Positions 43,672-53,881 of a DNA stretch of 64,000 nucleotides are shown here, in pieces. A model generated the notes under the pieces. The model searched no databases, was not told the origin of the DNA, and saw nothing but the letters and a program-made list of their open reading frames with translations. Position numbers and translations under genes: made by a program. This stretch comes from Fistulifera solaris. Its lineage: Eukaryota > Bacillariophyta > Bacillariophyceae > Naviculales > Stauroneidaceae. The DNA lies in the NCBI GenBank assembly GCA_030295235.1, contig AP026169.1:124001-188000 (forward strand), written 5' to 3'. The stretch's first letter is position 1, and every line of letters starts with the position of its first letter.

Positions 43672-45000
43672 TTATTCCGTGTCTTTCCTTTTCGACGTAG
43701 GCACCAACGGACTCCAATCTTTTCCCAAATACACCGTGACCGTCTTGAGACGAGCATTGAGATAATGTTCTTCCCATAAACAATTCCCACGATATCCCGC
43801 CATGATCGCGGCTTGTCCGACACTTTGTCGCCTTGTATTCCGTGGCACGTCGTACAAGACGTAAGGTGTCACGGCGGCCGCCAATCGTAACAATTCCACC
43901 CCATTGACACAATTGCTATCATCTACGGCATGGTTGAATTGCGCACGTCGTTCTTGTTTGCGATGATTTGATTGATTGGTGAAGGAATCAAAGAAATCGT
44001 CTTGGACGGTCGTCACATTGGCCCGCCGGGGACGTTCAATTTTCATTTGATGTTCGAGATCGTATCCGTGTTTCCCAAACAAGACTTCATAATCCACACC
44101 ACCCCACGGTGGATCCATAAAAATGGTATCAATGGTCCGCGGTAATAAATCAATGCCCCCAATTTGGTATCCCTCAAAAACTTCGGTAGCGACGGGAGGT
44201 GGCATGGCTTCCATGAGGGCTTGCGCTTGTTGCGGACACGCGATGGGTTGATCCAGTATGAATTCCCCATTCTTGTAACAGTATTCGAATAAAAACAAGA
44301 CATTGCATTCAATGAATACGAGACGATGCGTAGGAATTCCGTACAGACGGGCATTGTGTGCGGCTTTGCGCAATTTCTGACGATCGACATCGACCGCCAC
44401 GACTTGTTCGGATACGATGGAAGCAAATTGTATCGCATTTCCACCACATCCACAAAAGGCATCTAACAATATACGGGGCGCATAGTGTTGTTGAGTAAAC
44501 TGCGCAACATGCTGCGCAATCTGTTCTGGTGTCACCGAGAACCACCCTTCTTCATCCAATTGAATGCCCTGATCGAATTTATGAAACAACCGGTGTCGTT
44601 GATTCCAATATTTGGTAATGGCCGGTAATGGTGATGGTTTCGTCGTATCCATGACTTGCAATTGCCTCCAAAACGGTAAAGGCGTGGTGGGTGTCGGCGG
44701 AATCCGACAAATGGCAATGGAACCGGAAGTAGATGAAGAAAGATCAAAGGAATACGGTGTCAGCAGCAGAGGAGGAGGAGGATCCAGTGTCGTCGTCATT
44801 TCGTGTGTAGGAATAAAACCAGAATCATACAAATCCACACGAGTCACCAATACGGACATGGCGTGTGGTTGATGAGGATGAAACGGAGGTGTTCGAGGAG
44901 GCGGAGTGTGGTGATGGTTGCTGTAGTTGTTGTTGTTGTTGCTGTAATGATTATTGTTGTGACGTCCTTTGACATCGGTTCCTCGTGGCGGAGTCGACAT
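43672..45000 (-). CDS. TGS1: Trimethylguanosine synthase (TGS1-type RNA cap methyltransferase)
   Basis: Intact 442-residue frame from ATG 45000 (MSTPPRGTDVKG). TGS1 adds two methyl groups to the m7G cap of snRNA and snoRNA. The catalytic half is clear: KYWNQRHRLFHKFDQGIQLD, EEGWFSVTPEQIAQH, then the SAM-binding ILLDAFCGCGGNAIQFA, VVAVDVDRQKL, AHNARLYGIP and the acceptor-site motif FMDPPWGGVDY (family usually SPPWGG). The N-terminal 170 residues are Asn/His/Pro-rich low complexity. An insertion rich in Gln/Ala/Pro lies between the CNVLFLF strand and the DPPWGG motif. The end (KTVTVYLGKDW) is typical. No frame problem. Confidence 0.92.
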   Translation of the reverse strand: MSTPPRGTDVKGRHNNNHYSNNNNNYSNHHHTPPPRTPPFHPHQPHAMSVLVTRVDLYDSGFIPTHEMTTTLDPPPPLLLTPYSFDLSSSTSGSIAICRIPPTPTTPLPFWRQLQVMDTTKPSPLPAITKYWNQRHRLFHKFDQGIQLDEEGWFSVTPEQIAQHVAQFTQQHYAPRILLDAFCGCGGNAIQFASIVSEQVVAVDVDRQKLRKAAHNARLYGIPTHRLVFIECNVLFLFEYCYKNGEFILDQPIACPQQAQALMEAMPPPVATEVFEGYQIGGIDLLPRTIDTIFMDPPWGGVDYEVLFGKHGYDLEHQMKIERPRRANVTTVQDDFFDSFTNQSNHRKQERRAQFNHAVDDSNCVNGVELLRLAAAVTPYVLYDVPRNTRRQSVGQAAIMAGYRGNCLWEEHYLNARLKTVTVYLGKDWSPLVPTSKRKDTE

Positions 45001-45332
45001 GATAATCAATGAATGGGATGTATTCGAGACTGTGGGAGACTCGTCGTAAGGAAAGAAAATAAAACTCCGTATTAAGATAGCAATGAATCTCCTACTTATG
45101 TAAATACTAGTACCTGGTACTCCGTTAAATAATGAGGAATCAAATGAGGATTTTATGTGGCGCATTATCATCGTCACGCGCCATCATGGCGGATACGTGT
45201 GGCCATTGGATAGCAATACCGGATGGGATTATTACTGTAAGCAAACAAGTCGACCGGACTAAGATTTATAGTCACACCGGTTGCACCACGGAGGAATCAC
45301 CTAGCTGTTTACTTTCATGGGTCAACAACTAA
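45001..45332. other. Intergenic spacer
   Basis: A 332-bp gap between two minus-strand genes. Two GTAC-containing sites near 45108-45120. No gene recognised. Confidence 0.45.
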
Positions 45333-46537
45333 CTAATACACTTGTTCTTGTTGTTGGTGAGCTTCCCACGCATCATTGATGACATCCCACAGTAATTTCA
45401 GCAAGTAGGTTTGTTCGGTACTCATATCCCGGGGCCACTTGTCGGGATGCAAAAGAATCGCACCTGCCGCATACTACGCTTCTCGCCTTTGGGCCATTTG
45501 TCAAAGTAGGCGTGATGCGGCACGAAAGCAAAATTGTGATGCAACGTCGGTAGCAATTGCGACAAGTCCCGGAGGCATTGATAGGCCGGTGGTCGTAACG
45601 CCCAGTCCCGCGTAACGCGTTCTTTCAATTGGGTCGGCGTCAAGATGACGGAGGGTGCCTTCGTTTGCTGTAATGTTGTTTTGAGATCCGGCGGAGCACT
45701 GGAACTTCGATGCAGTGGTCTTGACTGTGGCTGTGCTTTCACAGGTGGATTGGGCCGTGGACTCGGTCGAACGGGTTGTTGCGAGACGGGGGCGCTGTGG
45801 ATGCGGGTTGCTGGAACGGCTACCGGTCGATGCATCGCCGGGGCCTGCATGGCATATCCGTGCGAATACTGCGACGGGCGATTGTTCCAGGAAGGTTGTG
45901 GTAACTGGTAGTGTTGCTGTGGAAAAGTAGATTGTTGTGGGAGCGGAAAATTGTGATGTTGGGGATGTTGTGGAGGATGAAAAGTGGGTGGTTGCTGGGG
46001 GTACAAAGGACGCTGCTGACTCAAAGGCAGAATAGGTTGCGACACTCGTGACATTGGGCTGACAGGGTCATCAAACGAAATCAAATTGTTGTCTTCTTGA
46101 ACGTGTGTAATTGGGGTTGTCGTTTGCAACAACTGCCCCACGAGACGAAGGGTCGAGACCCAATTTCGTGCCGCCTCACGATTCCGTGGACATCTCAACA
46201 CAATGTCTTCTGCTGACGCTGCAAAACGAATCACAAAACGATGTTCTCCCGCGGTCAGGGCATCGTCCTCAACAAGTTCGACGTGCCCAACAGCTTCGAT
46301 GGGAAATTGATGTAACGTTTGTCGTGTTTCCGCTCGCTGAATTATCACAGTAGGCGATCCCTGTTTCATCAGTGATACGAGAACCGATTTCCAGATACGC
46401 GTCAATTTTGAACGACGCAATTGTTCTAAAGTTCCTTGTGCAATGAAATGACTTTCGGGAGGAAAGGTTTGAAAGTAATGCTGCGAAGAAGATTGTTGAG
46501 AAGATGACAACCAGTCGTCGTCATTCGTATGATTCAT
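45333..46537 (-). CDS. PH-like domain protein with C-terminal J-like (HPD) domain
   Basis: About 401 residues from ATG 46537 (MNHTNDDDWLSSSQQ). Residues about 30-135 look like a PH domain: AQGTLEQLRRSKLTRIWKSV, FPIEAVGHVEL, RFVIRFAASAEDIVLRCP and a C-terminal helix ARNWVSTLRLVGQL. A 150-residue Pro/Gln/His-rich linker follows. The end is a J-domain-like block: AYQCLRDLSQLLPTLHHNFA, VRFFLHPDKWPRDMS, QTYLLKLLWDVINDAW. The HPD tripeptide is what J-proteins use to stimulate Hsp70 ATPase. One break: A4 at 45451-45454 (A5 expected) which restores FLHPDKWP. Total is one base short, as predicted. Likely an Hsp70 co-chaperone directed to membranes (inference). Confidence 0.72.
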
Positions 46538-47017
46538 TCTATTACTTGTAGGACTGTTGAAACTGTTCCTCAAAGATCAGAGAAGTCAAGGAAGGAAATA
46601 TATCAATGGAAATACTTGTAATTGCTATATTATTGTTGTCTTATGGTTTTGTCTCAGTTTTACGGAGTATTTTTTATTTTTCGTCGCAACGAAAAAAATA
46701 ATGTTGGTGCGAAACAAGACTGGTCTTGGTCGTGAGAATATTCCGTTGGAAGAAGCGCATGCCAGTGGCACCTACACTTTATTACTATAGAATCCCTCCG
46801 CTTAACCTGATCCTTACTACCCGTAACAAAAAAAAAACAGCGCAGTTTTTCGCGTTATTGCAGCACAATAAAACCAAGTGCGAAGCCTATACGTAGTAAT
46901 AGGATCTTTCTAACAATCATAACATTCCGTGCGTCTTCCATTTATCTCTATTATTGCTTGCTCTCCCTGTTTCGCTTCTTCCTTCACGAAGCGAACGAAT
47001 CACCCATCCATCCCATC
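46538..47017. other. Divergent promoter region
   Basis: A 0.48 kb head-to-head spacer, AT rich, with an A-run near 46829. No gene supported. Confidence 0.45.
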
Positions 47018-49233
47018 ATGACGAGTATGAACAAGAGGAAACACGATACTACTATGCACCGCAACGAATCCATTTTACACTGTCAAGAACAAATTAGGAC
47101 GTTACGACACCAATTGCAACAACACAAACGGGCTTGGAAGCAGCATTATACTGAAACTTCCCTCCGAAGGATCGGAGGAGATGCGTGGTTGGATTTATCA
47201 ACGAAAGAACAAATCTCGAAATCGAATTTGTTACTCCTCTTGAAGAGAGAAAACGAAGCTTTGCCGTATCCCCTGTGCGGCAGTAACTTTTGGACGCAGC
47301 AATTGCCATCGCATTTACAAAATGATAAAGAATTATGGCTGGCACGCTTGAAACGACCGGAAATGTGTTGTCTCAGCGAACTTTGTGGCATCACGATACC
47401 CGAACTGTTGCTGCACGATCGTGAGGTGGTGACGGCGGCCGTTCGTGCTTGTCCCAAACTCTTGTTAGAATGGGAGACTCTTGCTGTGGCGGACTCTTTC
47501 TGGGACGATCGGCGCGTTTTTCAGGCTTTGTTAGACGCCAAAGGCCGTCGCGATCCTTATTTGCGACTCTTTTCCGTGACGTTGCGCAGTGACACGGAAC
47601 TCATGTTACAAGGGTTGCGGCAGGGCATTCGTGTGTTTGAAGTCCTGCCAAAAGCCTTGCGGAATTCCAAATCATTTGCGTTGCAAGCCGCTGCTATTCT
47701 ACAAACGTTGGGTCATAAATCGTACGGACCGAAATGTCTCAAAGCGTTTTCGCCCCGCTTAAAGGCCGATTTGGAGGTGGTACGAGCATTTTGTCAAGCC
47801 GATGGTACTTCACTGGCGTGTGCATCGTATACGGCACGTCGGAATCTTGGCATTGTGCGGACGGCGTGTTTACAAGAACCGACGGCTTTTGTGTATTGTG
47901 TCAAAGGAAGGACACGGACCAAGCTTAATCAGGATCCTACTTTTTGGTTGGACGTGCTGCAGCGCGCTCAAGTTCGGTGCGAGTGTTCTTTTACTGTCGT
48001 CAACGACAAGCTTGTGTTGGATCCACGCATTGCGTTATGGGATCGATTATGGGAGAATATGCCACAGAGCATTCGGACGAACCGTGAAATCGTCCTGCTC
48101 CTGCTCGAAAAAAGTCCCCTCGAGTAGTCGGTATCGGTCACTCCCTTTATCGGTCTGGTCGGAACCGTCCTTTTGTTGCAAGTCGCTGCAATGGGTCGAT
48201 TGCATTCATTGCCCGTGGTAGGCTGTATGGAGTTGGGTCTCTTGCCGCATCTGAATTTGGATTTTTGTTGTCAGCTGGTGTCGCACGAGTTCCTGTGTCC
48301 CCATGTCGTCCAAGCGATGATGCAACAGATCCCCGCGGCGGCGTCTCACCGGCGTTTCTGGGAATCTTGGAATCCGAGCCAAATGGAAGAAACCTTGGAA
48401 TACATTTGGGAGCAAATGCCCGAAAACATTTTGAACGATAAAGCAATTATGATGAAATTTGCAACATGCGAAGAAGCGGCGGAGCATTTGGCGCATATTA
48501 TTTTATGGGAACCCGAAGATCGAGATATTCTGGAGCAATTGTTGCGCACGTATCCTGAGGCCCTCGAGGAAGTTCCCAATCACATCCAAGAGCTCTATCC
48601 CGATTTAATGGCCCAGTGCATTGCGGATTTACCCGAGGATAGTTACCTTTTGGAGGGTCTTCATGATGTCATTTGCGAAGAATTGTGGGGTCATCGGGAG
48701 GTCGCACTTGCATGGATTCGCAAAGGCGGTGAAGATTTGTTCTTTTGGAGGATTATTTTGACGATGACGAAGAAATCTTTCTGGCGGTTGCCGAGCACAA
48801 CTGGGAAGATTTTACCATGGCTTCCGAGTCTTTGTTGGACGACAAGGATTTTTTGATTCAAGCAGTAAAAAAGAATGAGCGAATATGGACATTACTGGAG
48901 ACAGATATGAAAGAGGACTTTGATATTGCCTTGACCGCGTTTGCGGCACATCCGAATTTACCCTATTACGCCGCCGACGATGATTTTTCATTTCTGGTAG
49001 CCCTTGCTCGAAACGTTCGAAATCGACTAGAGATTCATGACTCGTTTGTCGAGCTGGTCCTTTGCTCCATGGACCTCCCTTCCTCGACCAGCATTTTTGC
49101 CACATTGAATCAAGGACGAGACACAACGCTGCAATACAAGAAAAGCATCGCCGAATATATCGGTTTGCCCATGGGAAACTATTTGGTGAAGCTAAAAGGC
49201 GCTTCAGAGCATCTAGCCATTTGGGGCTTTTAG
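47018..49233 (+). CDS. Leu-rich helical-repeat protein, DUF4116-like (tentative)
   Basis: About 737 residues from ATG 47018 (MTSMNKRKHDTTMHRN). A coiled N-terminus (CQEQIRTLRHQLQQHKRAW) precedes many helix-turn-helix units of the kind D-R-E-V-V-x-A-A-V-R or D-K-D-F-L-I-Q-A-V-K-K-N, e.g. LHDREVVTAAVRACPKLLLE, NPLLEK-like turns and LLDDKDFLIQAVKKNERIW. The pattern recalls DUF4116 repeats, but I am not certain. An in-frame TAG at 48125-48127 interrupts the frame. A weak 69-nt GT-AG intron (48114-48182) or a pair of compensating indels would remove it, or there may be two adjacent genes. A T4 at 48743-48746 (T5 expected) shifts the frame before FLEDYFDDDEEIF. Function unknown. Confidence 0.6.
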
Positions 49234-49487
49234 AAAATTTTTGGACTCGTGTAACAAAGAAAATGAATTGAATCACTTTTGTTTTTTTCTGTTCACTGAG
49301 GAGTACACTTAGAACCGGTGTGCTTAAATCACGTTTCGTAGTCTTTCGAACGCGTAGCGATGCAATGTCATTCGAATGCAATCAAGTCGTGCTTGTTCAT
49401 GCATCCCTGATTTACCTTTCCATTACCATGCACAAACGAATCATCTACTATAACCTTTCACAACCTTATGCTTGACTGAATCGGAAC

Positions 49488-51060
49488 ATGAAGCTGCCAT
49501 GGCTTTTCCTCGTTTCTCTGTTCATGGAGCCGGCTTGGACGTTTCAACCAGCCGGCAGGAAACGCTCCACCGCTCTATCGCTTTCCACGCGCACCGAAGA
49601 GACCGTACAAGCCTTGGAAAAGTTAATGAAACAACAAAAGGCCGAATTAGCGGAAACCGAAAAACTGTTGCAGGCCATTCGTTCGTCCGACGATAACGAG
49701 ATGATTCGTTCGACTGCGGCGTCGTTGGCGGCTGGCTTTGATTATGGTTTCAAAAGTCGGAGTGATGGCCCGGTGCTGAATCGAACTGTCGCAGCGTATG
49801 GAGGTCCTCCCGCGAATTTGTGGACGATTGGGACGACGCAGTTTTGGAGGAATTGGAATGCCATGAAGGGTGAATATGGAGACGAAGACGACGAGAGCGA
49901 TTTGACTCAACAGCAACGAGATTTTCGTGATGAATTAGAACAGTTGACGCTTAATTCGACCGAAATATGGGCCAAAGAGTTCGCTGATGGACCGATTGTG
50001 GCACCGTGGATCATCAAGATCCCTTATTTGGTCGTTTGTTACATGCTAGACGTTCTATTCGAGAAAGAATACGTGTTTGCGAGGTTCTTTTTACTCGAAA
50101 CTGTGGCTCGGATGCCTTACTTCTCCTACATTACCATGTTACATTTGTACGAGACCTTGGGTTTCTGGAGACGCAGTGCCGACATGAAGCGAGTACATTT
50201 TGCGGAAGAACTCAATGAGTTTCGACACTTACTCATCATGGAATCTTTGGGGGGAGATCAGAAATGGTGGGTGCGATTTCTGGCTCAGCATTCGGCAATT
50301 GTATACTACGTCGTTCTCTGCGTACTTTGGGCTGTATCCCCGTCACTCTCCTATCGATTTTCTGAGCTCTTGGAAACTCACGCGGTCAACACATATTCGA
50401 CTTTCCTAGAAGAAAATGAAGCCCGTCTCCGCCAGCTTCCTCCATCGATGGCTGCTGTCGAGTACTACGCTTTTGGTTCTTCGGATAGCTTTTACGCCGA
50501 GTTTCAAACATCTGCCCTGGTGGAAGGGGGGTGAGGTAAGAGTCTGGAGGCAGTGTCTAGTACCTTCTTCTATGAACCTCTGCTCACACTATTGTTCATA
50601 GATTCGTAGACCAGGTTCGCAGATAAGATCCTTATACGATGTCTTTCACACAATCCGCGACGACGAGTCCGATCACGCCAGTACAATGGCTTCTTGCTTA
50701 AATCCGGATTCGAATCTTAGGTCTCTGTCCATCGAAAAGAAGTTTCTGACGTCCATGGTTGTATTAGGAGCGTCCTCCTTGCTCCTCTACGCGAACGAGC
50801 TGAACAGTGTCTCAGAAACGGCAGACATTGCGGCCGATATGGCGACCGACGCGGCCACGGCTGGCGGTGACTCGATGTTCTTGGATGCAGCGGCGGCAGG
50901 CGCCATGGGCATGATGCAAAAACTGATGGGAGAAGAGAGTGAAGAACTAACTTTAGCAGCAGGTCGTGCCGAAGGAGCTGGAACCTTGGTGCAAGCTATT
51001 GTTAGAGGTACTGTGGAAGTTCTCGAAACAGTCGGACGCTTTTTTATATCTTTCCTATAA
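49488..51060 (+). CDS. PTOX: Plastid terminal oxidase (PTOX, alternative-oxidase family)
   Basis: Di-iron quinol oxidase that passes electrons from plastoquinol to O2 in the thylakoid and supports carotenoid desaturation. Exons 49488-50535 and 50602-51060, intron 66 nt. Signal-type leader [20 protein letters not shown] with Phe after the cleavage region, fitting plastid import. Iron ligands: [44 protein letters not shown] and, after the intron, [25 protein letters not shown] and [13 protein letters not shown] are also family blocks. The C-terminus has an Ala/Gly/Met-rich extension of about 80 residues ending in a hydrophobic segment. A G6 at 50526-50531 (G5 expected) makes the frame run into a stop just before the donor site. 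Total is one base over. Confidence 0.95.
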
Positions 51061-51281
51061 AGGAGATTTGCAATCGACGAAAACCATGATGTAGTGATTG
51101 AGAAAGTAGTGCTAGATTCCTGCTCACATTTGAAATTTCTAGACAGTTTTGTAGTTTCACTTGTGGTTTGATTTAGAACCTATTTCAAATATTTGTTTGG
51201 TACAAAACTTGTCCACAGAATTACAACGTAAACACGAAAGGATCGCGGAAGGGGTGCAAACACACTATATTATTGATTGGT

Positions 51282-51715
51282 TTAAAGAATAGAACCAGCA
51301 TTGGCAGCAATACGGGGCCACAATTCGGCACACTCCTTGGCAACAGGTCCTGACACAGCAGATCCCTTCATTTCTCCCTTATTGTTGACAATAACACCGG
51401 CACTGTCCTCAAAGTGAATGAACACACCTTCCTTTCGGCGAAAGGCCTTGCGTTGTCGCACAACAATGGCGGGCATAACTTTCTTACGCAATTCCGGCTT
51501 TCCTTTTTCACAGAGCACATGACCATATCACCCGAACCGGCCTTGGGAAGACGATTCAAACGTCCACCAATGTTGCATACGGCAATAATGTGCAAGTTCT
51601 TGGCGCCCGTGTTGTCGGCGCAGTTCATGACAGCCGCATTGGGGAGACCAGCTGTTACTCTGTGCTTAATTCCGGAAGCAATCGCTCGCCCACGTGCAGC
51701 TCCTTTTTCACCCAT
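51282..51715 (-). CDS. RPL23: 60S ribosomal protein uL14 (L23)
   Basis: Ribosomal protein uL14, cytosolic large subunit, near the factor-binding region. Start ATG 51715 ([13 protein letters not shown]). Conserved blocks: [73 protein letters not shown] and [20 protein letters not shown]. The eukaryotic-type sequence and lack of a transit peptide mean the cytosolic form. One break: T5 at 51504-51508 (T6 expected), which turns KKESRNC back into the universal [12 protein letters not shown]. The 434-nt length is one short of a multiple of three. About 144 residues, normal. Confidence 0.97.
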
Positions 51716-52487
51716 TTTGTATTTGTTTTTCACTGTTGGAAATAAAATCCGCGAACGAAAGAGAAACGATGGGAAATTGTGAGCCGCTGTGATTTCAATT
51801 CAGTTCGAAAGGACACGAAATAATCTGCTACACTAATTAATGCAAACTTGTTGTTTCCAACAACAGGTTTTGCAATCGATGAAATGAACTTACATTATTT
51901 CTTTGATTGATAAATTTACAACGACCTCAATAGCAACACCATGTTGATGCTTCGTTCGAGTTGGTTTAGTAAGTCGGTAACTCAATATCGGGTGAAGACA
52001 GACGCCGTGGCGCGCGGCGTGCGCGGGCGAGATCAAGTCCCGATCGATACTTCTGGGAACGGCGTTAAAATTCTGCCTCGTCGTAGACGCAACGTAGAAT
52101 CTTGTACTGGGAGGCAGAATTTTAACGTCCTTCCCTGACTCTCGACTAACCGCTGGCCCGCGCCAACTGCCAACGGACAAATATGGGGTCATTTGTCATT
52201 ATTATTATTATTTGTTAGTCCTTTTCATTCGTTGAGATGAAAAGTTCCACGTGTACCCAATAACTCTGACAAATTGAATGGCGAAATTCTTCGACTAGTG
52301 GCGGAGGGATGCAAGACTTCCTCGTGTAAGTAGAAAAGACTACATGTTGCACGATACACCAGACAGATCAGCGCAAGGATTCCGCATCATCCTTTCGGCG
52401 AACAAAAACACCCTCGGCATTGCCTCGTCTGATTGCATTCTTGTGCATCTCCTTTAAAATCAAAAACCTACAATAATAAAAATAAAC
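51716..52487. other. Divergent promoter region with a long inverted repeat
   Basis: A 0.77 kb head-to-head spacer between uL14 and calreticulin. Apart from the hairpin listed separately, it has a GC-rich CGCG cluster near 52010-52030 and AT-rich stretches. No gene supported. Confidence 0.5.
52055..52135. repeat. Inverted repeat, 25-nt arms, 31-nt loop
   Basis: Arms 52055-52079 and 52111-52135. The inner 17 bases (CGTTAAAATTCTGCCTC) pair perfectly and the outer 8 have 2 mismatches. No flanking target duplication is visible. It could be a small MITE remnant, a cruciform-forming site or a hairpin RNA precursor. Confidence 0.85.
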
Positions 52488-53753
52488 ATGAAGTTTTCGC
52501 AAGCTTTCCTTTGCTTAGTCGCTGTCGTTCCTGCGGCTGCGGATGTATTCATCAAAGAACAGTTCAACGATGAGGTAAGTCGTCGTCGTTTTCGTCGCTT
52601 CAGGCAACGTGAAGGACCAACCAATCTCACTCACACTCTTTCAAAAAGGCATGGAAGGAGCGATGGACCGTTCCGAGCAGTTGGAAATCGAAAAGTGAGC
52701 TCGGAGAATGGAAACACACGGCCGGAGCATACTTTGCGGACGAAAACGACAAGGGAATTCAAACGTCCGAAAATCACCGCTTCTACGGTCTTTCCGCCAA
52801 GATGGACAAGCCGTTCGTCTCGGGAGACAAAGAGCTGGTCATTCAATATTCCGTTCGACACGAACAAAAGTTGGATTGCGGAGGCGCTTACATCAAGTTG
52901 CTTCCCGGCGGTGATGCCTTTGATGCGGACAAATTTGGCGGCGATACGCCGTATGCGGTCATGTTTGGTCCGGATATTTGCGGATCCGCCAACAAGAGAA
53001 CGCACGTCATTTTGAATTATCCTGCTAAAAATGAGAACTTGTTGATTAACAAAGAGATTCCGCCGGAAAAGGATAATCTCTCTCACTTGTACACTCTCGT
53101 GATTCGTCCCGACAATACCTTTGAAGTTTTCGTCGACAACAAGTCGGTCCGTTCGGGGAAATTGGAAGACGAATTCGATTTCTTGGAACCCAAGCAAATC
53201 AAGGACCCTGATGCCAAAAAAGCCGGCGGATTGGGTAGATACCAAGAAAATCCCCGACCCCGAGGATAAGAAACCGGAAGGTTACGACGACATTCCCAAG
53301 GAAATTCCTGATCCGGAAGCCACCAAGCCGGAAGACTGGAGCGACGAAGACGACGGTCAGTGGGAGCCCCCGATGATTAAAAACCCCGAATACAAGGGAG
53401 AATGGAAGCCAAAGATGATTGACAATCCTGAATACAAGGGCAAGTGGGAGCATCCCATGATTGACAACCCCGACTACAAGTACGACCCCGATATGTACAA
53501 GGTATGCAAAGATGGTTGCACGCATGTTGGTTTCGAATTGTGGCAAGTGACAGCCGGTACCATGTTTGATGATATCCTTGTCACCGACAGTCTCGAAGAA
53601 GCTCAAAAATTCGGTGAAGAGACTTTCTTCAAGAAGAAGGATGCCGAGAAGGCGAGTTACGACAAGTTCAAAGAGGAGGAAAAGAAGAAGGAGGCGGACG
53701 AGGAACCAGAAATCGATCTTTCGGAATTCGACGGAATGGGCGATGAATTCTAA
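52488..53753 (+). CDS. CRT: Calreticulin
   Basis: ER-lumen Ca2+-binding lectin chaperone for glycoproteins. Exons 52488-52574 and 52649-53753 (intron 74 nt). Signal peptide MKFSQAFLCLVAVVPAAADV. N-domain: AWKERWTVPSSWKSK, GIQTSENHRFYGLSAKM, YSVRHEQKLDCGGAYIKLLP, YAVMFGPDICG. P-domain repeats: PADWVDTKKIPDPEDKKPEG, EIPDPEATKPEDWSDEDDG, then GQWEPPMIKNPEYKGEW and two more of that type. The C-domain is short and acidic, ending GMGDEF, where HDEL/KDEL-type signals are usual. No transmembrane helix, so calreticulin and not calnexin. One break: A6 at 53216-53221 (A5 expected) within DAKKPADW. The spliced length is one base over. Confidence 0.96.
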
Positions 53754-53881
53754 GAACTTGAAAACATTTCTCCCCTTTCATCGGCAATCACGTTGTAGTC
53801 CTGCCTTTTGATTTAATAGCGCAATTACACACTTGTACTCTTCTATGTAATTTTAGAAAAAAGTAGAAAATGTGATGGTAT

